A stretch of DNA of 64,000 bases from Gimesia chilikensis (GTDB lineage: Bacteria > Planctomycetota > Planctomycetia > Planctomycetales > Planctomycetaceae). Position numbers and translations under genes: made by a program. The DNA lies in assembly GCF_008329715.1 (NCBI RefSeq), contig NZ_VTSR01000006.1:434001-498000 (forward strand), in the 5' to 3' direction. The first letter of the stretch is position 1, and every line of letters begins with the position of its first letter. The notes beneath the pieces are model-generated. The model saw only the letters and a program-made list of their open reading frames with translations, was not told the origin of the DNA and searched no databases. Of this stretch, positions 39,271 through 49,961 are shown piece by piece.

Positions 39271-42200
39271 TCAGGGTAACAGGAAGTTATTCAGGCTGAT
39301 TTGACCGTTAAATGTACCCCCACCAGGATTGAACAGGATGAAGGTCCCGTTGTTGCCTACCGAGGTGACATTCACGACGTTGTTGACTCCTGTACCCAGC
39401 TGCAGTGGACCATTCGTCATGGCGTTGAAGCTGACTGCCGATTCGACTTCGAAGATATCTCCATCGAAGATGCTCAGGGTATTCCCATCAATCACAACCG
39501 AAGAGCTGGTCGCATCGATCAGGTCAAAGTAGATCGCATCGCTTCCAATCCCGGACATATTGATAATATTGTTGTTGACCTGCACATTGGAGTTAGCTGC
39601 CAGGTCGAGGAACCGCAGACCGAACGAATCAGCTCCTGCCATCACGATTCCCTGATCGTTGTTGTTCTGAATCAGGATATTCGAAGGACCTTCAGTCTGA
39701 ACCTGAATACCTTCACTGTTTGTACCCGCAATGGTGAAGTTGTTCTGTCCGACGACCTGCAGGGTCATCAGGTCAGCCAGATCGCTACTGGTGGCATCAA
39801 TGTCGATACCCTGGTTGTTCGTAGCACCGGTACCCACAAAGTTGTTGGCGTTAGCCACAAGCACGTTCATGGGGCCTTCCCAGATCACAGCCAGACCAGC
39901 CGTATTGGAGACACTGGTTGTGATATCGTTTCCTTCCAGTGAGACATTCAACACTGAGTCATCCAGCAGTCCGCCAGACTCGATGCGGATCGCATCGGCA
40001 CTGTCGTCTGTAATGGTGTTGTTCTGCAGGATCAGCGTGAAGCTGTCATCATTGGTGTCATCCAGTTCGATATTCGCGAGGTATTGGAGTGAATGCTCAT
40101 CAGCGGCGGTACCGTTATCCAGCAGTTCCGAATCGATCATCTGGAAAGTACGACCGTTGATAATCCGGATACCGTCTCCGGCCGAGTCTTCAACACGAAC
40201 GCGTGTCAGGTTCAGACGGGGACCATCGGCAACCGTTGTCTGATGCCATTCGATACCGGATGTTGTCGGAATCTGGATTTCCAGACCGTCGATGTTCACC
40301 CGGTCAATATCTTCCATCCAGACACCGTGTCTGGCGGCAGTAATCGTACCACCGGAATCGATGGTGGCTCCATCACCGGCGATTGAGAACAGACCGGGAG
40401 TACGCACCAGGCGAATACCGGCACTGTTCAGATAAAAGGCGTTATCTCCGGCAGTGGAGATCCCGTTCAGGTCGGGACCTGAAGTCGGACCAGCGGTAAC
40501 CGAGGTCAGGTTCATGGAAAGGCTGGTATCTTCGATGTCGATTGCAGCCGCATCAGTCACAGTGATGATACCACCCGATGAACTGATTGTTCCGGCGTTA
40601 TTATTGGCGATGAATGCCAGGTTATCCGTGGCGGTGATATTCAGGTCACCAAAGTTCACATTCCCCGGGTTGTCTTCCACATAGACACCCACTGCAGGCA
40701 CAATCGGAAGTGGTCCCGTGTATGCGGCACTGTTAGCAGTCACATTCAGAGAGCCAAAGCTGACGATAGGAGTATTGTTCAGAATATGAACTACGGGGAC
40801 AGTGGCCCCTGTCGTTCCGGTGACGGTCGCATTGTTGAATGAAACCTGTCCTGCAGTGCCACCCTCTCCTGCATTATTGATCAGCAGTACTGAGTTCGTC
40901 GTACTGTTATTAGACAGGACAGCGTTCCCCAGGCGGAAGACGGGGCTGTCGTCCAGGATGATGATCGCTTCATTGGCAGTCCCGGTGACAGTTGTTGTGC
41001 CTGTCACACTGAAGACCCCTGTGTTGCCACCGTTATTGAACGAGATACCTTCGCCGTTACTTCCGGTGATTCCCAGGCTTCCGCCAAAGGAGATGTTTCC
41101 GGAAGTGTTGTTTACGTCAATACCATGATCGGTTACCGCTGAGGCCCCGTTGGTCATGGTAGTATTTCCGACCACGGACATGTTACCAGACAGGTTTTCA
41201 ACCAGAATACCGGCACCAGCCCGGTTCAGAATGTTGATGTCCTGCATCTGGAACACACCCTGATAATCTTCGACAAAGATACTGGGGCCGGTCGCACCAT
41301 CAATAATGGTCGCCGCCTGGGCTGTATTTCTGAAAGTGACGACTGCATTAGCAGTTCCGCCGGTTACATAGATACCATCGTTGACTGTAGTGGGAACGTA
41401 GGCCCCGCTTTTGGTAATAGTCACATTATCCAAAACGGCACCACCACCAATGTTGTTGATCAAGATACCCTGGCCATCGGTGTCTTCGATTGAAGAATCC
41501 GTCATGTTGACTGAACCGCCGGTGGTATTCTGGACCAGCACCGCACGACCATCTCCAGTATTGGTAATGGTACCTGTGCTGTAGCGAAGCAGCGGATCTC
41601 CGCCGTCCACTACGAAAGCGTTTCCGGCAGAGTTAGTCACATTGGTTGAAGTGAAGGCCAGGCTGCCGGTGGTACTGCTCAGGAAGATTCCCTCACCGGC
41701 GGCATTATTCACGTCGTTGTAATTCGCAATCGTTTCGGAGACACCAATCCCCACGATACCGCGTCCGGTGGGATTATTGATGATAAACCCGGAGAATTCA
41801 CTGTCAGACGCGAGGATGGCACCATCGCCAACGGTGTCGTTAAAGGTAGGCCGTACGAGGCTGTTCGGACGCAGCGGGTCGCCATAGGAGGGCGAGTTTG
41901 GCAGCAGTTTCGAACCGAAGCCCTGAACGTTGAAGAAATGGTTTACGCCCTGTCCTTCACCCAGGATCCGGTCTCCCGAGACGAGTGAGATCGGTGGCCC
42001 ATTGTTGAATTCACTACCTGCATGGGTGAAGATGATGTCGCGATCAGGACCAGCCTGGGCATCGGCAATGGTCTGGTAAGGATCGAGTACCGCACCGGTA
42101 CCGCCCGGTCCGGCAAGTGAATCGACGTGTGATACCGTCCAGGGTGTTCCCGTGGCCGGGTTGATGGCGGTCAGACCGGAGTCCACCACATCACGCTGTT

Positions 42201-43179
42201 CGATGACCACGTTGTAGTTTCTGCGAACCCGCTCGGCCATGCGGTACATCTGAGTGGATTTTTCCATCTTGTTCCACTCGGGCTTGCCGGCAAAGGTCCA
42301 GGTGATATTGAAGAACACATTTGTTTTGAATGTGTCGTCGTTGGTGACCGATAATTCCGCCAGAACGTTAGGCAATGGTTCGGCCTGTAAACGACCACGC
42401 CAGCCCCAGACCTGCGGGCTGCCACTTGCCTGGAAATTGTAAGTACCGGCGTAAACCCGGGTTTCAAATTTCTGGGCCAGTTCCCCCCAGACCGGAACAC
42501 CGATTTCCGTATCGAAGCCCCGCATGGCGGTTCCGATGGTACGAGTCTGATCATAGAGGATGTTGAATCCGGAGTACCGCTGACTGCCGTTATTAAACTG
42601 CAGATCGAGCTGTTGCTGACGGTTTCCGAAGGGAATGTAGAAGTTGGCATTGGCATCCCAGTAGCGACCCATCGTTTCGACGTTCAGGGCTGCCTGCTGG
42701 AAAACTTTATTGGTTGAGTCATCACGATCGTAGTAGAAACCGAAACCAAAGATCCGGTCGGTGTCGTAGTTGTAGAATCGATAAGCGATACCACCGGTTC
42801 CCCCGAGGTTGCCCCGGTTGGTCCGGAACAGTCTGAAGTTACCGAACAGCATTCCGGCGTCATCCGGGTTCTTGGTGTGGGTAAACAGGTAGGGCATTGC
42901 TTCCAGGTGCGTGATTGATTCATTCAGACCAATGGTCTTGCCTGCCTGGTGACCGACGCGGAACAGAGCCCCCATCCCGTTCCCGGGAACGACCGACGGG
43001 ATTCCATCAAACGTATCATCGACTTCACTTCCGTCTGCAATGATTGTTGTGAAATCACCTTCTTCATCTGCCAGTACTGTTCCCGACATGGCGGAGATTG
43101 CCAGCACGATAGCGCCCGCAATCAGGCGGAATGCAATTTTCATAAATCGTCCAGAATAGCTTGATGTCGACACAGGCAT
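39271..43179 (-). CDS. Inverse autotransporter-like beta-barrel with parallel beta-helix passenger
   Basis: A 1302-residue outer-membrane protein. Signal peptide to about residue 37 (IAGAIVLAISAMSGTVLA). Residues about 55-310 form an inverse-autotransporter-type barrel (GMGALFRVGHQAGKTIGL, GNFRLFRTNRGNLG, FNITWTFAGKPEW). Then a pectin-lyase-like N-cap (GTGAVLDPYQTIADAQ) opens a right-handed beta-helix of many short VTGTTG/ITGSNGEGI-like rungs, running to the C terminus. Intimin-like proteins have the same barrel-then-passenger order. The start at 43179 is chosen because GAGGT lies at the right distance; 43143 is a later option. It is the first gene of an operon with the BBP7-like gene. Confidence 0.8.
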   Translation of the reverse strand: MPVSTSSYSGRFMKIAFRLIAGAIVLAISAMSGTVLADEEGDFTTIIADGSEVDDTFDGIPSVVPGNGMGALFRVGHQAGKTIGLNESITHLEAMPYLFTHTKNPDDAGMLFGNFRLFRTNRGNLGGTGGIAYRFYNYDTDRIFGFGFYYDRDDSTNKVFQQAALNVETMGRYWDANANFYIPFGNRQQQLDLQFNNGSQRYSGFNILYDQTRTIGTAMRGFDTEIGVPVWGELAQKFETRVYAGTYNFQASGSPQVWGWRGRLQAEPLPNVLAELSVTNDDTFKTNVFFNITWTFAGKPEWNKMEKSTQMYRMAERVRRNYNVVIEQRDVVDSGLTAINPATGTPWTVSHVDSLAGPGGTGAVLDPYQTIADAQAGPDRDIIFTHAGSEFNNGPPISLVSGDRILGEGQGVNHFFNVQGFGSKLLPNSPSYGDPLRPNSLVRPTFNDTVGDGAILASDSEFSGFIINNPTGRGIVGIGVSETIANYNDVNNAAGEGIFLSSTTGSLAFTSTNVTNSAGNAFVVDGGDPLLRYSTGTITNTGDGRAVLVQNTTGGSVNMTDSSIEDTDGQGILINNIGGGAVLDNVTITKSGAYVPTTVNDGIYVTGGTANAVVTFRNTAQAATIIDGATGPSIFVEDYQGVFQMQDINILNRAGAGILVENLSGNMSVVGNTTMTNGASAVTDHGIDVNNTSGNISFGGSLGITGSNGEGISFNNGGNTGVFSVTGTTTVTGTANEAIIILDDSPVFRLGNAVLSNNSTTNSVLLINNAGEGGTAGQVSFNNATVTGTTGATVPVVHILNNTPIVSFGSLNVTANSAAYTGPLPIVPAVGVYVEDNPGNVNFGDLNITATDNLAFIANNNAGTISSSGGIITVTDAAAIDIEDTSLSMNLTSVTAGPTSGPDLNGISTAGDNAFYLNSAGIRLVRTPGLFSIAGDGATIDSGGTITAARHGVWMEDIDRVNIDGLEIQIPTTSGIEWHQTTVADGPRLNLTRVRVEDSAGDGIRIINGRTFQMIDSELLDNGTAADEHSLQYLANIELDDTNDDSFTLILQNNTITDDSADAIRIESGGLLDDSVLNVSLEGNDITTSVSNTAGLAVIWEGPMNVLVANANNFVGTGATNNQGIDIDATSSDLADLMTLQVVGQNNFTIAGTNSEGIQVQTEGPSNILIQNNNDQGIVMAGADSFGLRFLDLAANSNVQVNNNIINMSGIGSDAIYFDLIDATSSSVVIDGNTLSIFDGDIFEVESAVSFNAMTNGPLQLGTGVNNVVNVTSVGNNGTFILFNPGGGTFNGQISLNNFLLP

Positions 43180-43943
43180 CTGTTTTACCTCGGCAAAGCA
43201 CGCAGAGTGCAATTTGGCGTTTTTGTCCCGCTGTGTTGTATTTTGATCTGTCATGAAATTTTCTGGTTCTATGACAAGTTTTTCAGGAAAACCCATGAGA
43301 TTTATCTCAACAAGAAATCTTCTGAATTCGGGAATGAGCCAGGGGAGCAGACTCCTCAGACTCAATTGGTCAAGTCGTATCTACGCTACGTATCTGCACT
43401 CAATGACAGACGAAGTCCCCACGGCAAGCAGACTGCTGCCGAATGGTGACACCTGTTATTGAACGTGATTAAATTTTATTGTGAATCAGGGAGGGTTCAG
43501 CCCGACCAGTCAGTAATCATCGAGAGAGAGTTGTGATCATTACGGATTCTCCGCAGAGAAACTGGTCCGACTTATATTGGATTTGTTGTAACGGGCTCCG
43601 GAAAAATCAGGTTTTTACCGGAAACATGTTACTGGTATTTGATAAGTATTCAGGTTGTTTTTAATGTGAAATGGTACTCGCAAGAATCCAGAGTCAGCCT
43701 TGAGGACAAGTTTGCTCTGTTTTGAACTGCTGATCAGCCAGAACTGGCTAGACCGTATACAGTCCAGAGAGAGAATGATTCTTAGAGTATAAGAGATGTT
43801 GGGCGGGAACATATTCCAAATTCAAAATCGACGAAAGGCGAATTTGACCTTTCCCCTCAGAATTTTTTGACAATTTTCAAAATAGTCTCGCTCAAAGAAT
43901 ACCCCGCCCCCGCCTTCTGTATTGAAAAATCACGATCGGTTTC
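43180..43943. other. Intergenic region upstream of beta-helix gene
   Basis: About 760 bases with short frames on both strands, none with credible protein character. It must hold the leftward promoter of the beta-helix gene and the rightward one of the prenyltransferase-fold gene. TTGACA occurs at 43867-43872 but without a good -10 box at standard spacing. Confidence 0.4.
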
Positions 43944-44885
43944 ATGAACCAGCAACCCTACTTAGTGCATCTTGCCTTGCGTCTGGCAGCAGGCCTGGAA
44001 CAATACTCTGCGTCCGATCTGGAGAAACATCGCACCTTCATTCGCGCGCAGCAGCAGCCCGATGGTGGTTTTTCCGGGAGAGAGGGAGGCTCAGACCTTT
44101 ATTACACGGGATTTGCCGTTCGCAGTCTTGGAATTCTGGGAGGTCTGGAGCCGGCAGAAACGGAATCCCTCTGCGGTTATCTGAAGAGCTTTTCGCTGGA
44201 AACTCTTACCACCATTGATCTTTTGAGCTGGTTGTACTGCGCGTTAATCGTCCAGGCTTCCGGGGGCCCCGATCTACTGGCTGAGGTGCCTGAAAACTGG
44301 AACACCCGGATTGCAGCACGGCTCGAAACGCTCCGGACTGAAGATGGCGGCTACGCGAAGTCCGACCAGGGGGCATTGGGAAGTACTTATCACATCTTCC
44401 TGATCGTGTTGATCTATCAGTTGATCGGCGTGGATCTTCCGTCGCCGAACCGACTGATTCAGTTCCTGTTTGACATGCAGCGGGATGATGGCGGCTTCGT
44501 CGAAATTGCTCCCATGAAACGCAGCGGCACCAATCCGACCGCGGCGGCCGTCGCCACTCTGATCATCCTGGAAGCGATGGATGACGAATTGAAGTCAGAT
44601 GTCAGGGACTTTCTAAACCAGGTCAAAAGTTCTGAGGGAGGCTTTCAAGCCAATACCCGCATTCCGTTTGCGGATGGTCTATCGACCTTTACCGGATTAC
44701 TGACCGCGCAGGACCTGGGCTTAAACGAGATCATGGATCTGGAACAGGTCCGGAAATTCATGCAGGAATGGCTCGAGTTTCCAACTGGCGGGTTTCGCGG
44801 TGCCAGCTGGGACGAACAAGCCGATGTGGAATATACGTTTTATGGCCTGGGAGTGCTCGCGTTACTCGGACAGGCGGCTCAGTAA
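43944..44885 (+). CDS. Prenyltransferase/squalene-cyclase-fold repeat protein
   Basis: A 313-residue protein built of alpha/alpha repeats with the QQxPDGGF type motif (QQPDGGFSGREGG, RTEDGGYAKS, QRDDGGFVEI, SSEGGFQA, PTGGFRGAS). It is similar to protein prenyltransferase beta subunits, which hold zinc through Asp, Cys and His. Here the region aligned with DxC reads FADGLSTF (Asp kept, Cys to Leu) and the one aligned with HTxYGL reads YTFYGLG (His to Tyr), so the zinc site looks incomplete. No signal peptide. Function unknown; a non-catalytic scaffold or different enzyme is possible. Confidence 0.82.
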   Translation: MNQQPYLVHLALRLAAGLEQYSASDLEKHRTFIRAQQQPDGGFSGREGGSDLYYTGFAVRSLGILGGLEPAETESLCGYLKSFSLETLTTIDLLSWLYCALIVQASGGPDLLAEVPENWNTRIAARLETLRTEDGGYAKSDQGALGSTYHIFLIVLIYQLIGVDLPSPNRLIQFLFDMQRDDGGFVEIAPMKRSGTNPTAAAVATLIILEAMDDELKSDVRDFLNQVKSSEGGFQANTRIPFADGLSTFTGLLTAQDLGLNEIMDLEQVRKFMQEWLEFPTGGFRGASWDEQADVEYTFYGLGVLALLGQAAQ

Positions 44886-44941
44886 GCCAGAACTGAGAAC
44901 ACGCATCTGATTCATGCGAATTCCCACGTTATTTCCAGGCT

Positions 44942-45652
44942 TTACTCCAGGGTGTCGTCCATATAGAGCAGACGTCCGCAGGACTTGCAGAACACCAGTC
45001 GACCGGAATTGAGCTCGACCCGCAGTTGAGGCTCAATCATGACATTACAGGCAGAGCAGAACTTGCCCGCCACATTTGCCAGTGCACCTGCACCGTGAGA
45101 GCGAGTCAGACGGGAAAACTGAACTTTGAGATCAGCGGGGATAATCTGCTCGGCATCGGTGATCGCTGCCTGGCATTCCTTGATTTCTTCATCGAGCGAT
45201 GCTTTGGCAGATTCAAAGTCCTGTTCGACTTTTTTGGCATCTGCGAAAGCGGTTTTGATTTTCGCTTCCCAGTCTTTCGCTTCCTGATCTTTCGCGTCGA
45301 TTTTATCCATCAGTTCGAGGATTTCATCTTCCAGTACACTGTTTGCCATCTGGTCAGCGGCGATCTGTCCTTTAATAATGTCAAACTCTTTGTTGGAAGC
45401 GGCCGTATTCAGTTTCCCCTTAAGATCCAGAATTTTGGCTTCATTCGACTGTAAGTCGAGATTCTTCTGCTGCACCTGTTTCTTTAACTGGGTAATCTGC
45501 TCCTGGACGGTTTTGAGGTGCTCTTCCTGCTTTTGTGCAAACTGTTCTTTCAGCTTGATCCGTTTGGGGCCTTGTTCCAATTTCAGGTTCACATCATGCA
45601 TTCTCAGATAGAGATGATGTAAGGCTTTCAAACTGGCAGCAGTTGTTGACAT
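44942..45652 (-). CDS. Coiled-coil protein with C4 zinc ribbon
   Basis: A 236-residue soluble protein. Residues about 15-175 are a long heptad coiled coil (QEEHLKTVQEQITQLKKQV and following); the C terminus has a zinc ribbon CSACNVMIEPQLR and FCKSCGRLLY. This matches the zf-RING_7 (C4-type zinc ribbon) family, whose members include CdsZ-like regulators in chlamydiae. Its exact function here is unknown. It follows the rpoD terminator and converges with the prenyltransferase-fold gene. GGAG precedes the ATG. Confidence 0.85.
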   Translation of the reverse strand: MSTTAASLKALHHLYLRMHDVNLKLEQGPKRIKLKEQFAQKQEEHLKTVQEQITQLKKQVQQKNLDLQSNEAKILDLKGKLNTAASNKEFDIIKGQIAADQMANSVLEDEILELMDKIDAKDQEAKDWEAKIKTAFADAKKVEQDFESAKASLDEEIKECQAAITDAEQIIPADLKVQFSRLTRSHGAGALANVAGKFCSACNVMIEPQLRVELNSGRLVFCKSCGRLLYMDDTLE

Positions 45653-45836
45653 GTTAAAGAACTCCGGAATCGCTTTGAAAAGTCGCCTCAGGCTCTGGAA
45701 ACCATCAGGCTCGATGCGTTTAGTTTGTTATAAAGTTTTCGACAGCAAATAGCCAGACATACGGCAGAAAACTGTCAGATCTTCCTTTTCCCTGCTGCAG
45801 AGAGCATTGCTTTCGAGCAAATCGTGCCCTGCAGCC

Positions 45837-45869
45837 AAAAAAAAACGCCGATCAAAACTGATCGGCGTT
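45837..45869 (-). terminator. Rho-independent terminator of dnaG-rpoD operon
   Basis: On the minus strand, AACGCCGATCA-N4-TGATCGGCGTT, a perfect 11-bp stem, is followed by a run of seven further T. It lies 7 bases past the rpoD stop and is the clearest terminator in the window. Confidence 0.92.
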
Positions 45870-45875
45870 GTGAAT

Positions 45876-47558
45876 TCAGATACTGGCTGAGGCCGTTGTA
45901 TCCGCGGATTCCTCTTCGGACTCCGTCTGTCCCCAGTCGGGGACCAGACCTTCAATAAAGCCCTGCAGCTGTTTGCTGCGGACCGGATGTTGCAGCTTGC
46001 GTACCGCCTTGGCTTCGATCTGGCGAACACGTTCCCGCGTCACTTTGAAGATCCGACCGACTTCTTCCAGCGTGTAGGTGTAACCGTCTCCCAGACCAAA
46101 CCGCAGTTTGATGATCTCCCGCTCACGATAAGTGAGGGTTTTCAGGACATGATCAATCTTGTCCTTGAGCATTTCCTGGCTGGCGGTGTTGACCGGGCTG
46201 TCCGAATCGGAGTCTTCAATGAAGTCACCGAAGTAGCTGTCTTCGCTCTCGCCGACGGGACGGTCCAGACTGATCGGATGCCGCGAAATCTTAAGTACGC
46301 GGCGGGTCTCTTCCAGGCTGATGCCGGCGACTTCTGCCGTTTCTTCCAGGGTGGGCTCACGACCGTTTTCCTGCAGCAGCTGTTTGCTGACTTTACGCAG
46401 TTTGGACATGGTTTCGATCATGTGCACAGGAATACGAATGGTTCGTGCCTGATCGGCAATCGCCCGGGTAATGGCCTGTCGAATCCACCAGGTGGCGTAT
46501 GTCGAGAATTTATAACCGCGACGATACTCGTATTTGTCGACCGCACGCATCAGGCCGGTATTGCCTTCCTGAATCAGGTCCAGGAAGCTCAGGCCACGAT
46601 TGCGGTATTTCTTGGCGATTGAAACCACCAGACGCAGGTTACCGCCGGACAGTTCACGCATTGCGGTTTCGTAATCGAGGTACCGCTGCTTGACCGCTTT
46701 GATGCGTTCCCGCAGGGTTTCCGGTGTTTCCATCGTCATCATGACCAGATCCTGCAGTTCCCGCTCGAGGTTTGCACGATCGTCTTTGGAGTTTTTGACG
46801 CGGAGATCATCGAGATCCCGGATCTGATCTTCCAGTTCGGTCATTCGCTGTGAAATCTGTTCGAGACGCTTCATGCCGATCTGCAGACGTTGCGTCCGCA
46901 GGCTGAGCTCTTCGATCAGAGTTGCCATTTTGCGGCGGCGTTTCATCAGCGTTGTATACGCTTCTCGCCGCTGAGTCTTGGTCATTTCCGGATCGATGAA
47001 CCGCTGGAAGTCAGCATTGTTCTTACTGCTGAGGTATTCCAGGGTTTTCAGGTTGTGAGGCATCCGCCCCAGGATCTGATTCTTTTCCAGGCCTTCGGTG
47101 ACGGAGACTTTAATGGTCCGGTCGAAAGGCAGCTCGGTTTTGTGAACCTTGTCCAGAATGTCGATGGCCTGCCGCATGGCGTAGTCGCTGCTGAGCAGCT
47201 CGCGGCGGAAGCGACGACGGGTGATTTCGATTTTCTTCGCCAGGCGAATTTCTTCGTCCCGGGTCAGCAGCGGAATTTCACCCATCTGTGTGAGGTACAT
47301 CCGCACCGGATCATCGATTTTCCGGGAGAGGTCATCGGAACGGGTCCGTCCCTTCGGCTTCTCCGGCTGGAGCACCGTGATGACCTGATCGGGAATAATG
47401 TCTAAGTCGATTTCTTCAATGGTCAGCAGGAGGTTATCCAGCTTCTCAGGATTCAGCGCTTCATCGGGCAGATAAGCGCTGACCTGATCATAAGTCAGAT
47501 AACCCTGCTTTATTCCATTTTCAATCAGTTCATTCAATCGGGCGTCGAGTCGGTGCAC
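45876..47558 (-). CDS. rpoD: RNA polymerase primary sigma factor RpoD
   Basis: A 560-residue sigma70. Region 1.1-like N terminus, region 1.2 [21 protein letters not shown], region 2 with [26 protein letters not shown] and [19 protein letters not shown], region 3, and region 4 with [24 protein letters not shown]. It directs RNA polymerase to housekeeping promoters. The start is GTG at 47558 behind GGGAG, giving [15 protein letters not shown]; a TTG 13 codons upstream would overlap dnaG. It directly follows dnaG (25-base gap), as in the usual macromolecular-synthesis operon, and ends at a strong terminator. Confidence 0.97.
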   Translation of the reverse strand: MHRLDARLNELIENGIKQGYLTYDQVSAYLPDEALNPEKLDNLLLTIEEIDLDIIPDQVITVLQPEKPKGRTRSDDLSRKIDDPVRMYLTQMGEIPLLTRDEEIRLAKKIEITRRRFRRELLSSDYAMRQAIDILDKVHKTELPFDRTIKVSVTEGLEKNQILGRMPHNLKTLEYLSSKNNADFQRFIDPEMTKTQRREAYTTLMKRRRKMATLIEELSLRTQRLQIGMKRLEQISQRMTELEDQIRDLDDLRVKNSKDDRANLERELQDLVMMTMETPETLRERIKAVKQRYLDYETAMRELSGGNLRLVVSIAKKYRNRGLSFLDLIQEGNTGLMRAVDKYEYRRGYKFSTYATWWIRQAITRAIADQARTIRIPVHMIETMSKLRKVSKQLLQENGREPTLEETAEVAGISLEETRRVLKISRHPISLDRPVGESEDSYFGDFIEDSDSDSPVNTASQEMLKDKIDHVLKTLTYREREIIKLRFGLGDGYTYTLEEVGRIFKVTRERVRQIEAKAVRKLQHPVRSKQLQGFIEGLVPDWGQTESEEESADTTASASI

Positions 47559-47583
47559 GTTGCTTCTCCCAATCTCTTTTAAG

Positions 47584-49500
47584 TTAATGGGTCTCAAGTG
47601 AATTCTTTTTATGTCGTTTCTGGTGGAACTCGGATGCCTTCTTCAACAGCTCCTTGGCATCGGAACTCAAAGTATTGTTCTGAACTTTCTGGACCAGAAC
47701 TCCTTTGGTCCGTTCATGATGTTCCCGTTCTTCCCGCCATTTGAGATTCTGAATGGAATGTTTCAGAAAATGGGGAATCCCTTCATGGGGAACAGGCGAA
47801 GAGTGGAGTTTGGTGTGAATCGCTTTTTCGTGGGCCTGGAAGTCGATTTTGACGACCAGCTGCTTCATGTCCGGATCGTCAACACGATCCAGAATACGAT
47901 TCATTTCCGGGACGATCCCCTCTTCCGTTAAGTCGATGCTTAACTGGTAAAGAAAGCGTAGACGGGGATCTTTCAGGTTGGCTGGCGATATATGTTGATG
48001 AATCTGGGGAACACATTCGGGGTATACAAAGATGATTTCAAGAAGTTCGCTCTCAAGTTGATTATCTTTCGCTGAATTTTCTGAAGTTCCACCGATTCCG
48101 GAGGTGTGGTCTGCACTCGGAGTTGAATGGGGGTCGTTTGAAGGGACACTCGGATTCAGACTGGGGTTTTGCTTCTGTTTGACTTCACTTAATCGTTTTC
48201 GGACAACGGTTTCGTTTAAGCTCAGTCGATCTGCTAACTTTCTTAATATGATATCTTCACGTATTTTGCCGGTTAAGTTTGGACTTGCGGCCAGAAGCTC
48301 CAGCATTTCTTCTAAAATTCGGTGTTGTCCATCAATTGACTCCAGTCCAAATTTGTCAACACAGAGATTCAATTTAAAAATCCAGGCTTCCGGGGCTTGT
48401 GCGATCAACTGCTGCAAACTCTTTGCCCCCTGCTGTTCCAGAAAATCTGCCGGATCCTGGCCTGCCGGCAGCGTTAAAATACGTAAATCTACTTCCTGAG
48501 CGATGAATTTCGTTAAAGCCCGCTCCGCAGCCTGCTGTCCTGCGGTATCGCCATCAAATACCAGTACGACTTTACGTGCCAGCCGTTTGAGATAAGTCAC
48601 ATGAGATTCTGTCAGAGCCGTCCCCAGTGTGGCTACGACATTGGTCACACCAAACTGATGAGCTGTAATGCAATCAGTGTACCCTTCTACTACGACAACT
48701 GTCTCCGTTTCGCGAATTCCCTGTCGCGCTTCATCCAAGCCAAACAGCAGTTTGCTCTTAGTGAAAATCACACTTTCCGGACTGTTAAAATATTTCGCCA
48801 GTTTTCCTGTGCCGGCCCCGGGCAGGATACGTCCCCCGAATGCAACAACCCGCTTTCGCTCGTCGTGAACCGGAAACATCACCCGATTAACGAAATAATC
48901 AGAACAACGTGACTGCCCCTCTTTTCTGAAGATCAGTTTTGCTTCCAGCAGCAGCTGTTCGGGAAAACGATTGCGTGATCGATTGACCAGCCATTGCCAG
49001 TCATCCGGATGAAAACCGAGATTAAACTGCCGCATGGTCTCTTCGGTAAAGCCCCGGTCTTCCATCAGGTAACGGCGGGCATATTCTCCCACCGAAGTCT
49101 CCATCAGACATTCATGGAACTGGCTTTCCGCCCATTTCATGACGTCATACAGACTCGACTTCTCTAATGGCTGCTGTCCGCCCTGCGAATGACGGGGGGT
49201 GAACTTGGGAACTTCCAGATGGGCCTTCTCGGCCAGAATCTTGAGTGCCTCGACAAAGTCGACCCGGTCGTATTCCATCACCCAGGAAAAGCAGTCTCCG
49301 CCGAGGTTACAGACCCAGCAGCGCCAGGTTCCGCGCTCGGGGGAGATGACCATGGACGGATTATGATCGTTATGAAAGGGACACAATCCTTTGAAATCGC
49401 GCCCATTGGGAGTCAGCTGAACCGACTCTGCGACCAGTTCTACCAGGTCTGTCCTCTGGCGGACCAGTTCTTTGAAATGTTGATCAAATCCTGGCGACAC
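47584..49500 (-). CDS. dnaG: DNA primase
   Basis: A 638-residue replication primase. The zinc-binding domain has [11 protein letters not shown] and [12 protein letters not shown]; the RNA-polymerase core has [14 protein letters not shown], and the Toprim fold [16 protein letters not shown] and [13 protein letters not shown]. The C-terminal ~150 residues are the less conserved helicase-binding domain. Translation begins at GTG with AGGAG upstream. It is the first gene of dnaG-rpoD, behind a TTGACC-N16-TAGAAT promoter. Confidence 0.96.
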   Translation of the reverse strand: MSPGFDQHFKELVRQRTDLVELVAESVQLTPNGRDFKGLCPFHNDHNPSMVISPERGTWRCWVCNLGGDCFSWVMEYDRVDFVEALKILAEKAHLEVPKFTPRHSQGGQQPLEKSSLYDVMKWAESQFHECLMETSVGEYARRYLMEDRGFTEETMRQFNLGFHPDDWQWLVNRSRNRFPEQLLLEAKLIFRKEGQSRCSDYFVNRVMFPVHDERKRVVAFGGRILPGAGTGKLAKYFNSPESVIFTKSKLLFGLDEARQGIRETETVVVVEGYTDCITAHQFGVTNVVATLGTALTESHVTYLKRLARKVVLVFDGDTAGQQAAERALTKFIAQEVDLRILTLPAGQDPADFLEQQGAKSLQQLIAQAPEAWIFKLNLCVDKFGLESIDGQHRILEEMLELLAASPNLTGKIREDIILRKLADRLSLNETVVRKRLSEVKQKQNPSLNPSVPSNDPHSTPSADHTSGIGGTSENSAKDNQLESELLEIIFVYPECVPQIHQHISPANLKDPRLRFLYQLSIDLTEEGIVPEMNRILDRVDDPDMKQLVVKIDFQAHEKAIHTKLHSSPVPHEGIPHFLKHSIQNLKWREEREHHERTKGVLVQKVQNNTLSSDAKELLKKASEFHQKRHKKNSLETH

Positions 49501-49615
49501 CAGTTTCTCCTGAACAGTTAAGAAGCAGCCCGAATGCCAGTTTCCATCAACAGCTGGAAAGTGAACATTTTTACATAAACCTAGAGTGCTTCCCTGCTCA
49601 ACTCTGTGTCCTCAA

Positions 49616-49643
49616 ATTCTACACCATAGAAGGAGAGGGTCAA
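49616..49643 (-). promoter_or_regulatory. Sigma70-type promoter of dnaG-rpoD
   Basis: Read on the minus strand: TTGACC, a 16-base spacer, TAGAAT, with the -10 box about 115 bases before the dnaG GTG. Both hexamers match the consensus at four or five of six positions. Confidence 0.5.
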
Positions 49644-49961
49644 GAAAATGCGAATCTGGATTGTTCAGACTCACCGTCGCTTAAGGTCAAAATTTGTATA
49701 ATGTTACAAAAATGCCTCATCGCGCAACTTCAACGGATACCTTAAACTGACCTCTACTCCCCCTGTCTGCTTAATTAGGAAACTTGTGATGCTTTATCAC
49801 CTCAGCCCCCGAAGCATTAGACAGTTGGTTTGTATGAATTATCCCTATTATACCCCCCTGGTGAGTGTCTGCAATCTTCCTGAGAAAGAAACCTGACCGG
49901 TTATGGGACTCCCCCTGCGCAGAATGATGCGATTCGCGACACACGTCAGGACAGCAGACTG
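49644..49961. other. Intergenic region downstream of zinc-ribbon gene
   Basis: About 320 bases between the dnaG promoter and the stop of the next leftward gene. TATAAT on the plus strand near 49697 has no gene close downstream. No other feature is supported. Confidence 0.35.

Noticed and set aside
43207-43449. 80-codon frame upstream of the beta-helix gene
   Set aside because: No ribosome site, odd Cys/Phe-rich start and no domain character.
43867-43895. TTGACA before the prenyltransferase-fold gene
   Set aside because: No acceptable -10 hexamer at 16-18 bases.
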